Positions 49,249-58,081 of a DNA stretch of 64,000 nucleotides are shown piece after piece. The stretch is taken from positions 248,001 to 312,000 of the forward strand of contig CAWFQE010000007.1 of NCBI GenBank assembly GCA_963817885.1, written 5' to 3'. Source of the stretch: CAVOHU01 sp963817885. GTDB lineage: Bacteria; Acidobacteriota; Vicinamibacteria; Vicinamibacterales; JAKQTR01. Each line of letters begins with the position of its first letter. The stretch's first letter is position 1. The position numbers were made by a program, and so were the translations under genes. The notes below the pieces were generated by a model. The model did no database searches. It was not told where the DNA came from and saw only the letters and a list, made by a program, of their open reading frames with translations.

Positions 49249-50406
49249 ATGCTGACTACCGATCGCCATCCGCTCCGACTCGTCGAGCCGCTTGCCAGCC
49301 GGACGATAGAGGTCAATGGACACAGCTACTTCCCGGTTCGGCGCCTGTCGCTTCGATCGGGTAAGGAAGTCTTCCAGGCAGAGGGACCCACGGGGCTCGT
49401 CCTGCTGAAGAGCCACCAACGGCTCGAGGTGACTGCCAACCGGCGCGCGCCCGCGGGGACCGCGCCACGGGTGATCGAATCGGACGACCGGTACCTCGCT
49501 CGAGAGTTCCTCCCGGGCCACGACCTCAACAAGCTGATCGGATCGCTCGACGGTGGAAGCCGTCTCGTTCTGGTGCATCGGCTTCACGAGCAGTTGCGGC
49601 GGCTCCACGGCGCAGGCGTCGTTCATGGCGACTTGAGAGCCTGGAATGTCTGGATCGAACCCGGCCTGGCTGGCGTGCAGTTGATCAATTTCGACTGGAG
49701 CCTGGTGGACGGCCAGGGATTCTGCACGCAGCACCACGGCGCCGCGCGCTCCAAGCCCGAAGACATCGACCTGGAGGCCCTCGACGCCCTGGTTCAGTTC
49801 ATTCGAGCCGGCGTCAGGCAGCCCCGCCACGAAACGGCCTGGCGGGCTCCTCTGGGATGCCAGGATCTGGCCGAGACGGTGTTCGATCAGCGGCTCGCCG
49901 TCGTGCAGGCGCTTTGCAGCTTCGCGGGACTCCCCCACCTGCCAGGAGTTCGAGTCCGCATCTGTTACGTTCGCGAATCGGGTGCCGACGACCTCCTCGA
50001 AATCGGCGATCGCGCCGGCTGCGGTCCGGGATCGGGCTGGACCGGCCCTGGCGCCGACTCGGGAACGATGGTCCAGTTGTACGAAGAGCCTGGCCGGCTG
50101 CCATCGGCCCTGGCGGACCTGGCCATCGTGGCGCTGGGATCGATTGACGATTCGAACACCTACGAGCGGGCGGCGCGGAAAGCCGCCGGAGTCGGATGCG
50201 GGTGCGCCCTGTTCGTCCTGGCCGCCGACGGAAACCGAGGCCGCTGCCTGAGCGCGCTCCGGCAGGCCGTCCGGAGTGTTTCGGGTTCTCGAACGGTGGA
50301 CGTGGGCCGTTTCACTCCGGGCGGGATCGATCCGGACTACGTCGTCGTGTACTTCGATGTCGCACGCGGCTCGGCGGCGTCGCTCACGACCCTGATCGCC
50401 GCGTAG
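49249..50406 (+). CDS. Aminoglycoside-phosphotransferase/Kdo-kinase-like protein
   Basis: 385 residues. The protein-kinase-like catalytic motif is VVHGDLRAWNVWI with LINFDWSLVDG, equivalent to the HxDxxxxN loop and the metal-binding Asp. An upstream lysine candidate lies in GLVLLKSHQ, and EFLPGHDL resembles the hinge. The last ~120 residues have no recognised domain. ATG 49249 is used; the frame extends upstream to 48910 without similarity. Standing alone on the plus strand beside glycosyltransferase genes, it may phosphorylate a sugar or glycan, an inference from context. Confidence 0.65.
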   Translation: MLTTDRHPLRLVEPLASRTIEVNGHSYFPVRRLSLRSGKEVFQAEGPTGLVLLKSHQRLEVTANRRAPAGTAPRVIESDDRYLAREFLPGHDLNKLIGSLDGGSRLVLVHRLHEQLRRLHGAGVVHGDLRAWNVWIEPGLAGVQLINFDWSLVDGQGFCTQHHGAARSKPEDIDLEALDALVQFIRAGVRQPRHETAWRAPLGCQDLAETVFDQRLAVVQALCSFAGLPHLPGVRVRICYVRESGADDLLEIGDRAGCGPGSGWTGPGADSGTMVQLYEEPGRLPSALADLAIVALGSIDDSNTYERAARKAAGVGCGCALFVLAADGNRGRCLSALRQAVRSVSGSRTVDVGRFTPGGIDPDYVVVYFDVARGSAASLTTLIAA

Positions 50407-50424
50407 ACTCCGGGCGACACGCGG

Positions 50425-52675
50425 CTACCGGCTCCACAGCAGCTGATCCCGGCACCGGGCGGTCACCGAGCCCATCGCACGGCTCGAGCACGACTGCGCC
50501 TCGAGCGTCCGCCCCAGCGCCTCCAGGCATGCCGCCTTCGTGTTGAGGCCGGCCAGGCGTTCGGCATCGTTCAGGTCGCGCTGCTCCGAGATCAGCTCCA
50601 GGCGGGCCAGCGCACGATCCCACTCACCCCGGCCGGCCAGATCCATCGCGTCGATCACCAGCGCGTCGTCGAGCGACCCCAGGGCGGCAGGGCCGATGTC
50701 GTGGGTTCGAGTGCCGGCGAGGACGGTCGACATCAGATCCCCGGCGCGGTAGTCGTAGGTGTGCCACTTCAGCACTTCGTGTCTGCCGCGTGATGCGATT
50801 CTCTCCCGCTCGTCGTCGTGGCTCAGGTAGTAGTCCACCACGTCTTCGAGCGAGCCATCGCCGCAGATCACGAGATGTTCCCGATCGGTGAACATCTCAT
50901 CGAGGCCGCTTCCCGGCGCGCGATCCGTGATGAGGCACGATCCCGAGGCTAGCGCCTCGAATACTCGCATGCTCAGGCCGTCGTGCTCCGCCACGTTGAT
51001 GACGAGACGGGAGGCCGACATGCCTGCCGCGATGCCACTCGGCGACGACCGCTCGTCCCGCACGTCGACGCGACCGGACAGACGATCGAGAGATGCCCGG
51101 CGTTGCGGATCATTCGTCGTCAGGCTCCCGACCAGCATGACGTCGTGCCGAATCGGCCCCGGAACTGCACCGTGGATCTCGGGGTCGCACGCCAGGGGCA
51201 GCCAGGAGACACAGGAACAGCCTGCGTCGACAAACGCCGGAATGAGCTCTCGCTGTGCCAGGAAGACACGATCGAAGCGTCGGGCCCATTCGACGAGCCT
51301 GTCCAGATCGACGTGGGGCTCTGTGACGTAGCAGGCGGTCTCACACTCCAGCCGCTCCATTCCGGCCGGAAAGAACTCAGCCGCCGACTCGATCCAGAGG
51401 AATAGATCCGGCGTCCACTTCCTGGCGAGCCTGTCGGCCAGCCGCGAGATGTCAACGTCGAACCCACACGGAATGTCGTGCAGGCGGACGGAATCCGGAA
51501 GGCGCTCGAGTTCCGACTGATTCGGCAGCTGCTGCGGAGCGCCCGGGCCGACCGTGACGACGTCGTGCGGCTTTCGAAGGCTCGTTTCGAGATATCTCGC
51601 GCCGCAGGATGGATGGGACGCGTACGCCAGGAGGATCTTCTTCCGCTCAGGAGTGGACCCGTCTTCTGAACGAGCGACATCGCTTCGGACACGCGGCCGC
51701 GCCAACCGGCGATTGCCAGAGGCCCGTTCGAGCACCCGGTTCCAGCTCTGCACGAAAAGATCGATGGGAAAACGCTCGGCTACCGTCTGCCGGGCACGAG
51801 CCCCCATCGTGCGTGCCGCGTCGATGTTGCCGAGCAGCATCACGATCCGATCCCGCAGGCACGACAGGTCGCCCGACACAAAGCCATTGTCGCCGTCGAC
51901 GATCGGAGAAGTCCGATTCGGCGTCGTGGCCACGGGCATGCCCGTGGCCATCGCCTCCAGCATTGCCAGGTTGTAGCCGTCCTCGAAGAGATCGACGGTC
52001 GTGTTCAGGTAGACCCGATGAGAACGGAAACACGCCCGCAGGTCGTCCCAGCTGGTCGTAAGGCGTCCGCCATCTTCCGGCTCGTTCAGGCCGAGCAGGC
52101 TCGACGGAATGTCGCCGAGAAGTCTCCTGCTGGGCCGCAAAACCCAGCATGATGTCGCGGCGCCGCATGAAGTTGCCAACCCGCAGAACCCGCGGGTCAG
52201 AGCCTTCGAACCCGCCATAGTCGGCGAGATCGATGCCTGGAGGCACAACCTGGCCGCCGAACGCCCAATCGGCTTTCTTCGTCTCTGAGATGAACACCAG
52301 CTCGACGGGCACGGGGCTGCGCGCGATGACCTCGGCCACCGCCGCGCGATGCGCTGCCGGCTCGATGGAGATTCCATTCAGTGCGTGCTCGCAGGTCAGC
52401 CGGTTGTGGAACACGAGGACCGGCGGCGTGCCGAATTCCCGGACTTCGGTCAGATCCCGGGGGTTGTGGCACACCACGGCGTCGTAGATCCGCTCGCGCA
52501 ATCGTTCGCGTGCCGTGGATCGCGTGACGATCGCCACGTTGGCGGGTAACGGCCGGGTTTCGTAGAACCAGGCCCGTTGGCCCCCCTTGAATCGCTCGAC
52601 CAGGTCGATCCGGTGCTCCGTCTTCGCCAACAGGCACACGAACGCCTCGTGCCAGTTGAACGTCAGAACGCGCAT
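50425..52675 (-). CDS. Two-domain glycosyltransferase, GT4-like plus CgeB-like (one frameshift)
   Basis: About 749 residues after repair. The N-terminal GT-B domain starts MRVLTFNWHEAFVCLLAKTEH and includes VGNFMRRRDIMLGF and GYNLAMLEAMATGMPVATTPNRTSPIVDGDNGF, a donor-sugar binding site. The second half is CgeB/DUF3880-like (YASHPSCGARYLE, LPLACDPEIHG, DGLSMRVFEALASGSCLITDR). The two frames join near 52120-52126: QQE then LLGDIPSSLLGLN. A C-terminal TPR-like helical part follows. It lies next to stator and nonulosonate genes, so glycosylation of flagellin or surface glycans is likely. Confidence 0.8.
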
Positions 52676-52707
52676 GGTGTCGCCTGATCCGCACCGGGCA
52701 TGACGGC

Positions 52708-53571
52708 TCACTTCCCTGCCTCTTGGGGTTCCTCTGCACGCGCAGTCGCAGGATTCAGCACGACCAGATCAACGCGACGGTTGGCGGCCCGCGCTGCCGG
52801 GGTCGCGTTCGGGCTGCGAGGCCGGAACTGCCCGTATCCTGCCGCGGACAGGCGAGAAGCCGGCATACCGACCGCTTCGGTCAGGTACGCGACGACGTTG
52901 GTCGCGCGAGAGGTCGAGAGCTCCCAGTTCGACGCGTACTTCGTGGTCCGGATCGGAGCGTCGTCGGTGTGTCCTTCCACGCGGACCAGGTTGCCCACCG
53001 GCAGCAGTTGCTTCCCGATTCGGGCAAACAACGCCCTGGCCGGATCTGACAGCACGGCGCTTCCCGATGGGAAACTGGCGGACTCAGGAATGGAAATCAG
53101 GAGTCCCCGCTGGTCGATCGCAATGGTCACTTCGCCATGCGAAAGCTCGGCCCTGAGCTCCTGGACGAGTCGCTGCCTGACCTGTTCGAGCGTGGTCTCC
53201 AAACCCGCGTCGCCTGCGAGCTCACGCGGTGAAGCCCGAGACAGCGAGCGCTCGGCGTCATCAGGATGAGCGATGGTGTCAATCCCTGGCGCCGTGAATG
53301 CAACTCCTGTGGGCGCGATCCCTGGAGCGACCTGCACAGAGCGGGCGGCGAAGGCCGACTGCATCGCCGTCACAATCCGATTCAGCTTGTGGGCATCCAC
53401 CGTCGACACGGCGTACATCGTCGTGAAGAAGGCGAAGAGCAGCGTGATGAAATCCGCATACGAGACGATCCACCGATCGCGGTGAGACACCTCGGCCGAC
53501 GCGTCGCCCCGCCTGCGCGACCGCCGCCGTCGAGACACCGTCCCGGGCGGTGATGATGCCATCGACGACAC
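52708..53571 (-). CDS. Second flagellar stator B subunit (MotD/MotB-like)
   Basis: 287 residues. The basic N-terminus is followed by the transmembrane helix with Asp40 (YADFITLLFAFFTTMYAVS), a pattern matching the MotD type rather than the enterobacterial MotB type. The C-terminal OmpA-like domain has VEGHTDDAPIRTTKY, NWELSTSRATNVVAYL and NRRVDLVVL. GTG 53571 overlaps the stop of the preceding gene by one base. It makes a second stator with the adjacent MotC-like protein. Confidence 0.9.
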   Translation of the reverse strand: MSSMASSPPGTVSRRRRSRRRGDASAEVSHRDRWIVSYADFITLLFAFFTTMYAVSTVDAHKLNRIVTAMQSAFAARSVQVAPGIAPTGVAFTAPGIDTIAHPDDAERSLSRASPRELAGDAGLETTLEQVRQRLVQELRAELSHGEVTIAIDQRGLLISIPESASFPSGSAVLSDPARALFARIGKQLLPVGNLVRVEGHTDDAPIRTTKYASNWELSTSRATNVVAYLTEAVGMPASRLSAAGYGQFRPRSPNATPAARAANRRVDLVVLNPATARAEEPQEAGK

Positions 53572-54389
53572 TAGGCCGCCCGTCCGCTGCGGGAGCTGAG
53601 GGCAGACGAAGCCCGATCGTGTCCGAGAAAGCCCCGGAGTTTCTGCTCGACCAGCCGGGGGTTCAAACCCGCCTGCAGCGCAAGCACCCCCTCGAGCGTT
53701 GCCTCCCGGCGGCGGGTTGCACGATGCGCCCGCGCCTTCAGTTTCGAGGCCATCGGGAGGAAGATCAGGTTGGCCGACGCGACGCCATACACCGTTGCGA
53801 CGAAGGCCACGGCTATACCTGCACCCAGCTTGTCAGGGTCGGTCAGGTTCTCCATCACGTGGATCAGCCCGAGCACCGCTCCGAGGATGCCGAAGGTCGG
53901 GGCAAAGCCGCCCGCAGCGTCGAACACCCTGGAGGGGACCAGATCCTGGTCCTCGCAGCTGTCGATCTCGATCTCCATCAGCTCTCTCAGCACGTGCGGC
54001 GCGGTCCCGTCGATGGCCAGGCCGAGCGCACGGGACAGAAACGGGTCCTTCACACCCGGCAGCTGGCCCTCGAGAGCCAGGAGCCCTCCCCTGCGCGCGG
54101 CGGCGGCATGACGTGTGACCTGTGCGATCGTCGTGTCGACGGGCTCCTCGTCCTCGAAGATCATGCGGCGTGTTTCGCGCAAGGTTCGACCGAGGTCTCC
54201 GCTGGGCGAGCTCACCACCACGGCACAGAGCGTCCCTCCGAATACGATGATCGCGGCGGTTCCATGCAGGATCGATCGGAGCGATCCGCCCCCGAGGCTG
54301 TGTCCGATCCAGACGACCGCCAGGCCGCCCAACAGGCCGAGGACGGTCGTGGAATCGGGAATCCTGAAACGTCGGCGTGCCGTGCTCAC
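53571..54389 (-). CDS. Second flagellar stator A subunit (MotC/MotA-like)
   Basis: 272 residues with four hydrophobic segments; STTVLGLLGGLAVVWIGHSLGG starts the first. The C-terminal helices carry the conserved prolines and GGFAPTFGILGAVLGLIHVMENL, with DPDKLGAGIAVAFVATVYGVASANLIFLPMA, the MotA/ExbB signature. GTG 54389 overlaps the flbD stop (GTGA); the long open frame upstream is antisense-like. It belongs to the MotC subgroup and pairs with the next gene. Confidence 0.9.
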   Translation of the reverse strand: MSTARRRFRIPDSTTVLGLLGGLAVVWIGHSLGGGSLRSILHGTAAIIVFGGTLCAVVVSSPSGDLGRTLRETRRMIFEDEEPVDTTIAQVTRHAAAARRGGLLALEGQLPGVKDPFLSRALGLAIDGTAPHVLRELMEIEIDSCEDQDLVPSRVFDAAGGFAPTFGILGAVLGLIHVMENLTDPDKLGAGIAVAFVATVYGVASANLIFLPMASKLKARAHRATRRREATLEGVLALQAGLNPRLVEQKLRGFLGHDRASSALSSRSGRAA

Positions 54390-54628
54390 GTCATCAGCCC
54401 CCGCGCGGGCCCGGTCTGATCGCGACGCTGCCCGCTCCCCCACCCGCACGCACGCTTGAGGCGCCGGCAGGTCACGATGCGGTGCAGGATCAACCCGGGC
54501 GCCTCCTCGACGATCAGGCTTTCGCCGCCCAGCAGGTGGATGACGGTATCGGGCGTCCGGCGGATCGATTCGATCAGATCCGCACCGAGGAACAGCGTCG
54601 ATCCGTCGATCCTGGTCACTTCGATCAT
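54386..54628 (-). CDS. flbD: Flagellar FlbD family protein
   Basis: 80 residues. The N-terminal ~55 residues (MIEVTRIDGSTLFLGADLIESI and HLLGGESLIVEE) are the FlbD family, a small protein encoded next to motA-motB in many flagellates. A basic 25-residue tail is unusual and may be read-through of sequence chosen for coupling. It overlaps the spsF-like gene by 4 nt (ATGA) and the motC-like gene by 4 nt. Confidence 0.87.
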   Translation of the reverse strand: MIEVTRIDGSTLFLGADLIESIRRTPDTVIHLLGGESLIVEEAPGLILHRIVTCRRLKRACGWGSGQRRDQTGPARGLMT

Positions 54629-55326
54629 GCGGCGATCTCGCGGGCGCCGAGCACATCAGCCGCCTGGATGAGCTCCTGCAGTGAAACCATCCGGGCGTCG
54701 GCGCCGGCCAGGTGCATGAGGGTCCTCATGTAGGCGAGGTCCGCCGGAGTATCGATGGTGAAGCGAAGATCGGGGCGCCTCAGGCCGATCGGCGCCGGCG
54801 GCACGACAATCCGGAACTGATCGGGTCTGCCTCTCAAGTACGGTGTCACGTGCTCACGGTCGTACTCGTCCGTGCTGCGTGACGCCGCCTCGCGCAGGGC
54901 GCTGACCCTGACCGCTTCGACGGCGCCGCCCACCGGCAGGCCGGCTTCCACCACATGATCGGCGTCGAGATCCCACAGCGATTGAAGCGTCCGGGCCGGC
55001 GCGTCGACGTCGACGCCCGGGTTGTCTGCGGTGGCTCTGACAATGAACTTCGAGCCGAGGAAATCCGCCGCCAGCATGAACCGCTGGAGCACATCGTCGC
55101 GGAACCCGCGGACGACCCCGACGCCGGACGCATCGGCCTCGGCCACGATCCTGTCGTCCTCGGGCCCGGTGGTGGTCGCCACAATGACCGTTCCGACATC
55201 GGCAGCGAGCAGCCGTTCGAGGCAATGCGCCAGGATCGAGCGCCCGCCGATCTTGACCATCACCTTGCCCGGGAGCCTCCGCGATCCCATCCGCGCCTGG
55301 AGCACGACCCCGACAGAGCGGTTCAC
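54625..55326 (-). CDS. SpsF-type cytidylyltransferase family protein
   Basis: 233 residues. The N-terminal nucleotide-binding segment VVLQARMGSRRLPGKVM is the CMP-Kdo synthetase-like/SpsF signature, followed by IVRATADNPGVD and LRFTIDTPADLAYM. It probably activates an acidic sugar with CTP. GTG 55326 overlaps the stop of the ATP-grasp gene by one base. With NeuB and PseG-like proteins it forms a spsEFG-like set. Confidence 0.85.
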   Translation of the reverse strand: MNRSVGVVLQARMGSRRLPGKVMVKIGGRSILAHCLERLLAADVGTVIVATTTGPEDDRIVAEADASGVGVVRGFRDDVLQRFMLAADFLGSKFIVRATADNPGVDVDAPARTLQSLWDLDADHVVEAGLPVGGAVEAVRVSALREAASRSTDEYDREHVTPYLRGRPDQFRIVVPPAPIGLRRPDLRFTIDTPADLAYMRTLMHLAGADARMVSLQELIQAADVLGAREIAA

Positions 55327-56345
55327 TACGCAACCTCCTGGAGGGGCCGTCGCAACGACTCGATGGACGAGAGCACATCAAGATGGCTGTGGTCGATGAA
55401 CAGGGACGATTCGAAGCTGGTCATCCACAGGTCCGGCGTAAACGCGCCCACCTGGGGCTCAACCGTGCGCCCGAGCGCCAGATCCACCAGCATCCGCGGG
55501 AAATCCGCGCCGGCGGCGATGGTCAGCGGAATCCCGCCGGAGAACCGGGGGTTGATTTCGAACACCACCGGGGCCCCGTTCACGTGACGGCACTGGATGT
55601 TCACCGCACCGCGGAACTTCAGGACGCGGGCGCACGCGATGGCCAGGTCGATCAGGGACTCGTCGTAGACCGTCCGCCCGCGATCGATCACGCCGGCCCG
55701 GATGACCACGCGCTGGCGCGGCACCACGGCGAGCGGCCGCCCGTCGAAATCGCACAGCATGTCGATCGTGAACTCGGCGCCGGGCAGGAACTCCTGCACG
55801 ACCGGGTTCTCCACGTAGTCGAGGAAGAACTCGAGCTCCCGGGGCGTTGAGACCGCGAAGGCGCCGACCGATCCGCGACCGAACCGGGGCTTGATGAACA
55901 GCGGCAGCTTCACGTCAGGGGGCAGCGACTCCCGCAGGTATGAAGCGGCTGCGGCTACGCCGCGGTCACGCAAGAACCGGCAGGTTTCGAACTTGTCGTT
56001 GCAGACGGCCGCCGTGCGCTCGTCTGAGCTGGCGATGATGACGCCCATCTGCTCGAAGCGTTCCTGCGCCCGCCCCATCAACTCGAGCTCGTCATCGATC
56101 GTCGGAACGAGCAGGCCGATGTTCTCCGCCTCGCAGATGACGGCCAGGTCGTCGTAGTAGGCAGGGTCCGATGAGAGCGGCACGCGATAGGCGCGGTGCG
56201 CGACGTGAACGGCGGGCGAGAGCGAGTTGACGTCGGTGGCGATGACCGACCCGTTCACGTTACGCTGGCGCAGCGCACGGCGGAAGGCCTGCACCAGCGG
56301 CACCCTCCGGGATGCGGCCGTAATGAGCACGTTAAGCGACGTCAC
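55326..56345 (-). CDS. ATP-grasp ligase (carbamoyl-phosphate-synthase-like)
   Basis: 339 residues. The N-terminal Rossmann-like part (LNVLITAASRRVPLVQAFRRAL) is followed by an ATP-grasp fold: CNDKFETCRFLRDRG, LFIKPRFGRGSVGAF, VQEFLPGAEFTIDMLCD, and metal ligands in VFEINPRFSGG. Such proteins ligate carboxylates to amines or modify amino sugars. GTG 56345 is chosen: the longer frame reaches 56381, but the conserved N-terminus starts here and overlaps the neuB stop by 14 nt. The substrate is probably a nonulosonic acid or its glycan partner. Confidence 0.83.
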   Translation of the reverse strand: MTSLNVLITAASRRVPLVQAFRRALRQRNVNGSVIATDVNSLSPAVHVAHRAYRVPLSSDPAYYDDLAVICEAENIGLLVPTIDDELELMGRAQERFEQMGVIIASSDERTAAVCNDKFETCRFLRDRGVAAAASYLRESLPPDVKLPLFIKPRFGRGSVGAFAVSTPRELEFFLDYVENPVVQEFLPGAEFTIDMLCDFDGRPLAVVPRQRVVIRAGVIDRGRTVYDESLIDLAIACARVLKFRGAVNIQCRHVNGAPVVFEINPRFSGGIPLTIAAGADFPRMLVDLALGRTVEPQVGAFTPDLWMTSFESSLFIDHSHLDVLSSIESLRRPLQEVA

Positions 56346-57399
56346 GCAAGGCCCCCTTCTCTGCTGGAATGCGCAGGTCACCCGGCTCGAACACCGCGCC
56401 TGCGGAAATCTCCCGTTCGACGACCTGCCCTATCAGATCGAACCACCGCGACGCGTCGATCCCGCGCGCCGGCCGGAGGGCGACGACGTCGCTCTCTCGA
56501 ATGCGCTCCCCTGGCATCAGCCGCCTCGTCGCGTAGAGCCCGCGACGGCTGGCGATCCGGTTCGCGGCTTCAGCCGGCCCGCAGGTCTTGACGCCGTTGC
56601 CGAGCGCGAGCCGGACGCGCTCGGCGATTGTCACGATCTCCTCGAGCTCGTCGGGGCCGGACGAGACGGCGGCGTCGATCTCGCGGCCGCCGGTGCCGGC
56701 GACGAAGTGCCGCTCGTAGATCGATGCCCCCAGTGCGACCGCCGCGGCGACCGAGCCCCGGCATGTCGCGTGATCCGAGAGGCCGACGGGCACGCCAAAG
56801 GCCTGGGCCATGCGGGAGATGGCCCGGAGATTCTCCTGGCCCGATGGAACCGGGTACGCCGACACGCAGTGAAGCAGCCCGACGAATGAGGCGCCTGCGC
56901 GTTCGGCCCGCGCGAGCGCGCGCCCGACCTCCGGCAGCTCGCTCATGCCGGTCGACAGGATCAGGGGCTTGCCGGTGCGCGCCGCACGCTCGATCAGCGC
57001 CACGTTCGTGAGATCCCCGCTGGCGATCTTGTACGCGTCGCAGCCGACGGATTCGAGCAGCGGAACGGCCTCGAGGTAGAAAGGAGTCGAGATGAACGCA
57101 AGCCCGAGCTGGTGTGCGCGCTCGGACACCCGCCGATGGGCGTCCTCATCCAGCTCGAGGGCCTCGAAGACTTCCCGGAGAGACGCGACAGAGAGATGGG
57201 CAGGAGCCGGACAATCGGCGGCAACCAGCCGATCTGCGCGAAGCGTCTGCAGTTTGACCGCGGAGGCTCCAGCCTGGGCGGCGCGCTCCACAAGCTCGAG
57301 CGCCCGTTCCGGCGACCCGCCATGATTGAGCCCGAGCTCGGCGATCACGAACAGCGGAACGTCGGTGCCGATGCGACGATCCCCAATTTCAAGCGGCAT
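56332..57399 (-). CDS. neuB: N-acetylneuraminate/legionaminate/pseudaminate synthase NeuB-like
   Basis: 355-residue PEP-dependent condensing enzyme making a nine-carbon acidic sugar. The TIM-barrel part has AELGLNHGGSPERA, VKLQT, YKIASGDLTN, ILSTGMSELPEV, LHCVSAYPVP and LSDHATCRG; the C-terminal SAF antifreeze-like domain contains RRGLYATRRLMPGERI. The exact product (Neu5Ac, legionaminic or pseudaminic acid) cannot be read from this sequence. It overlaps the HAD gene by 11 nt. Confidence 0.92.
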   Translation of the reverse strand: MPLEIGDRRIGTDVPLFVIAELGLNHGGSPERALELVERAAQAGASAVKLQTLRADRLVAADCPAPAHLSVASLREVFEALELDEDAHRRVSERAHQLGLAFISTPFYLEAVPLLESVGCDAYKIASGDLTNVALIERAARTGKPLILSTGMSELPEVGRALARAERAGASFVGLLHCVSAYPVPSGQENLRAISRMAQAFGVPVGLSDHATCRGSVAAAVALGASIYERHFVAGTGGREIDAAVSSGPDELEEIVTIAERVRLALGNGVKTCGPAEAANRIASRRGLYATRRLMPGERIRESDVVALRPARGIDASRWFDLIGQVVEREISAGAVFEPGDLRIPAEKGALRDVA

Positions 57400-58078
57400 G
57401 TATGAGCCTTCCTGTGAACAGCTGCGAGGCCGCCCGCGGCACTTCCCGAATGGAAGTCACGACCAGGTCGGGCGGGATGTCCAGCGAACCGGGCCGGTAC
57501 ACGCCACGCTCTCGACGCAGCTCAATGGCAAGCAGTCCTGCCCGTCGGGCGCCGTAGATGTCGCACCACGGATCGTCGCCGACCATCACGCCACGCTCGG
57601 GCGGCACGCCCAGCCGGGCCATCGTCCGAAGAAACGGCGCGGCGTCGGGCTTGCCCCGGCCCTCCTCTCCCGCACAGACGACCTCGTCGACCAGCGGCCT
57701 CAAGCCCAGCGCATCGATCTTGCGGCCCTGAACGTCCGGCGGTCCGTTGGTCAGAATGCCGATCCGCCACGCGGGCCGAAGCTCTCGCAGTGTCTCAGCT
57801 GAAGCGCGAGGCAGGCGCAGGGATGGACGGTGTCCGCGGATCAGCGTGACGCCATCCTCCACCTGGGTGTCGGGCAGATCGAACTGCCGGCAGAGGGCCT
57901 GAAGCGCTTCCGCGCGGTGCCCGGACCTGAGGGCGCGGCACAGGCACGCGAAGCTCGCGCCAGCCGGCACGCCATAGCGCCGGGACACATCCCGCGCCAC
58001 CTCGCGAAAGCCGCTGAGGACGAAGCGAGGTTCCGGGTAAAGCGTGTTGTCCAGGTCGAACACAATTGCCCGTGGCAT
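57389..58078 (-). CDS. HAD family hydrolase
   Basis: 229 residues. Motif I is VFDLDNTLYPEP, motif II ILTNGPPD, motif III lysine in GKPDAAPF, and motif IV VMVGDDPWCDIYGA. A cap of the C1 type (about 15-90) is inserted after motif I. In nonulosonate operons a phosphatase removes the 9-phosphate; this gene is a candidate, but HAD specificity cannot be predicted. It starts 3 nt after the pseG-like stop. Confidence 0.85.
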   Translation of the reverse strand: MPRAIVFDLDNTLYPEPRFVLSGFREVARDVSRRYGVPAGASFACLCRALRSGHRAEALQALCRQFDLPDTQVEDGVTLIRGHRPSLRLPRASAETLRELRPAWRIGILTNGPPDVQGRKIDALGLRPLVDEVVCAGEEGRGKPDAAPFLRTMARLGVPPERGVMVGDDPWCDIYGARRAGLLAIELRRERGVYRPGSLDIPPDLVVTSIREVPRAASQLFTGRLIHAA

Positions 58079-58081
58079 AGA

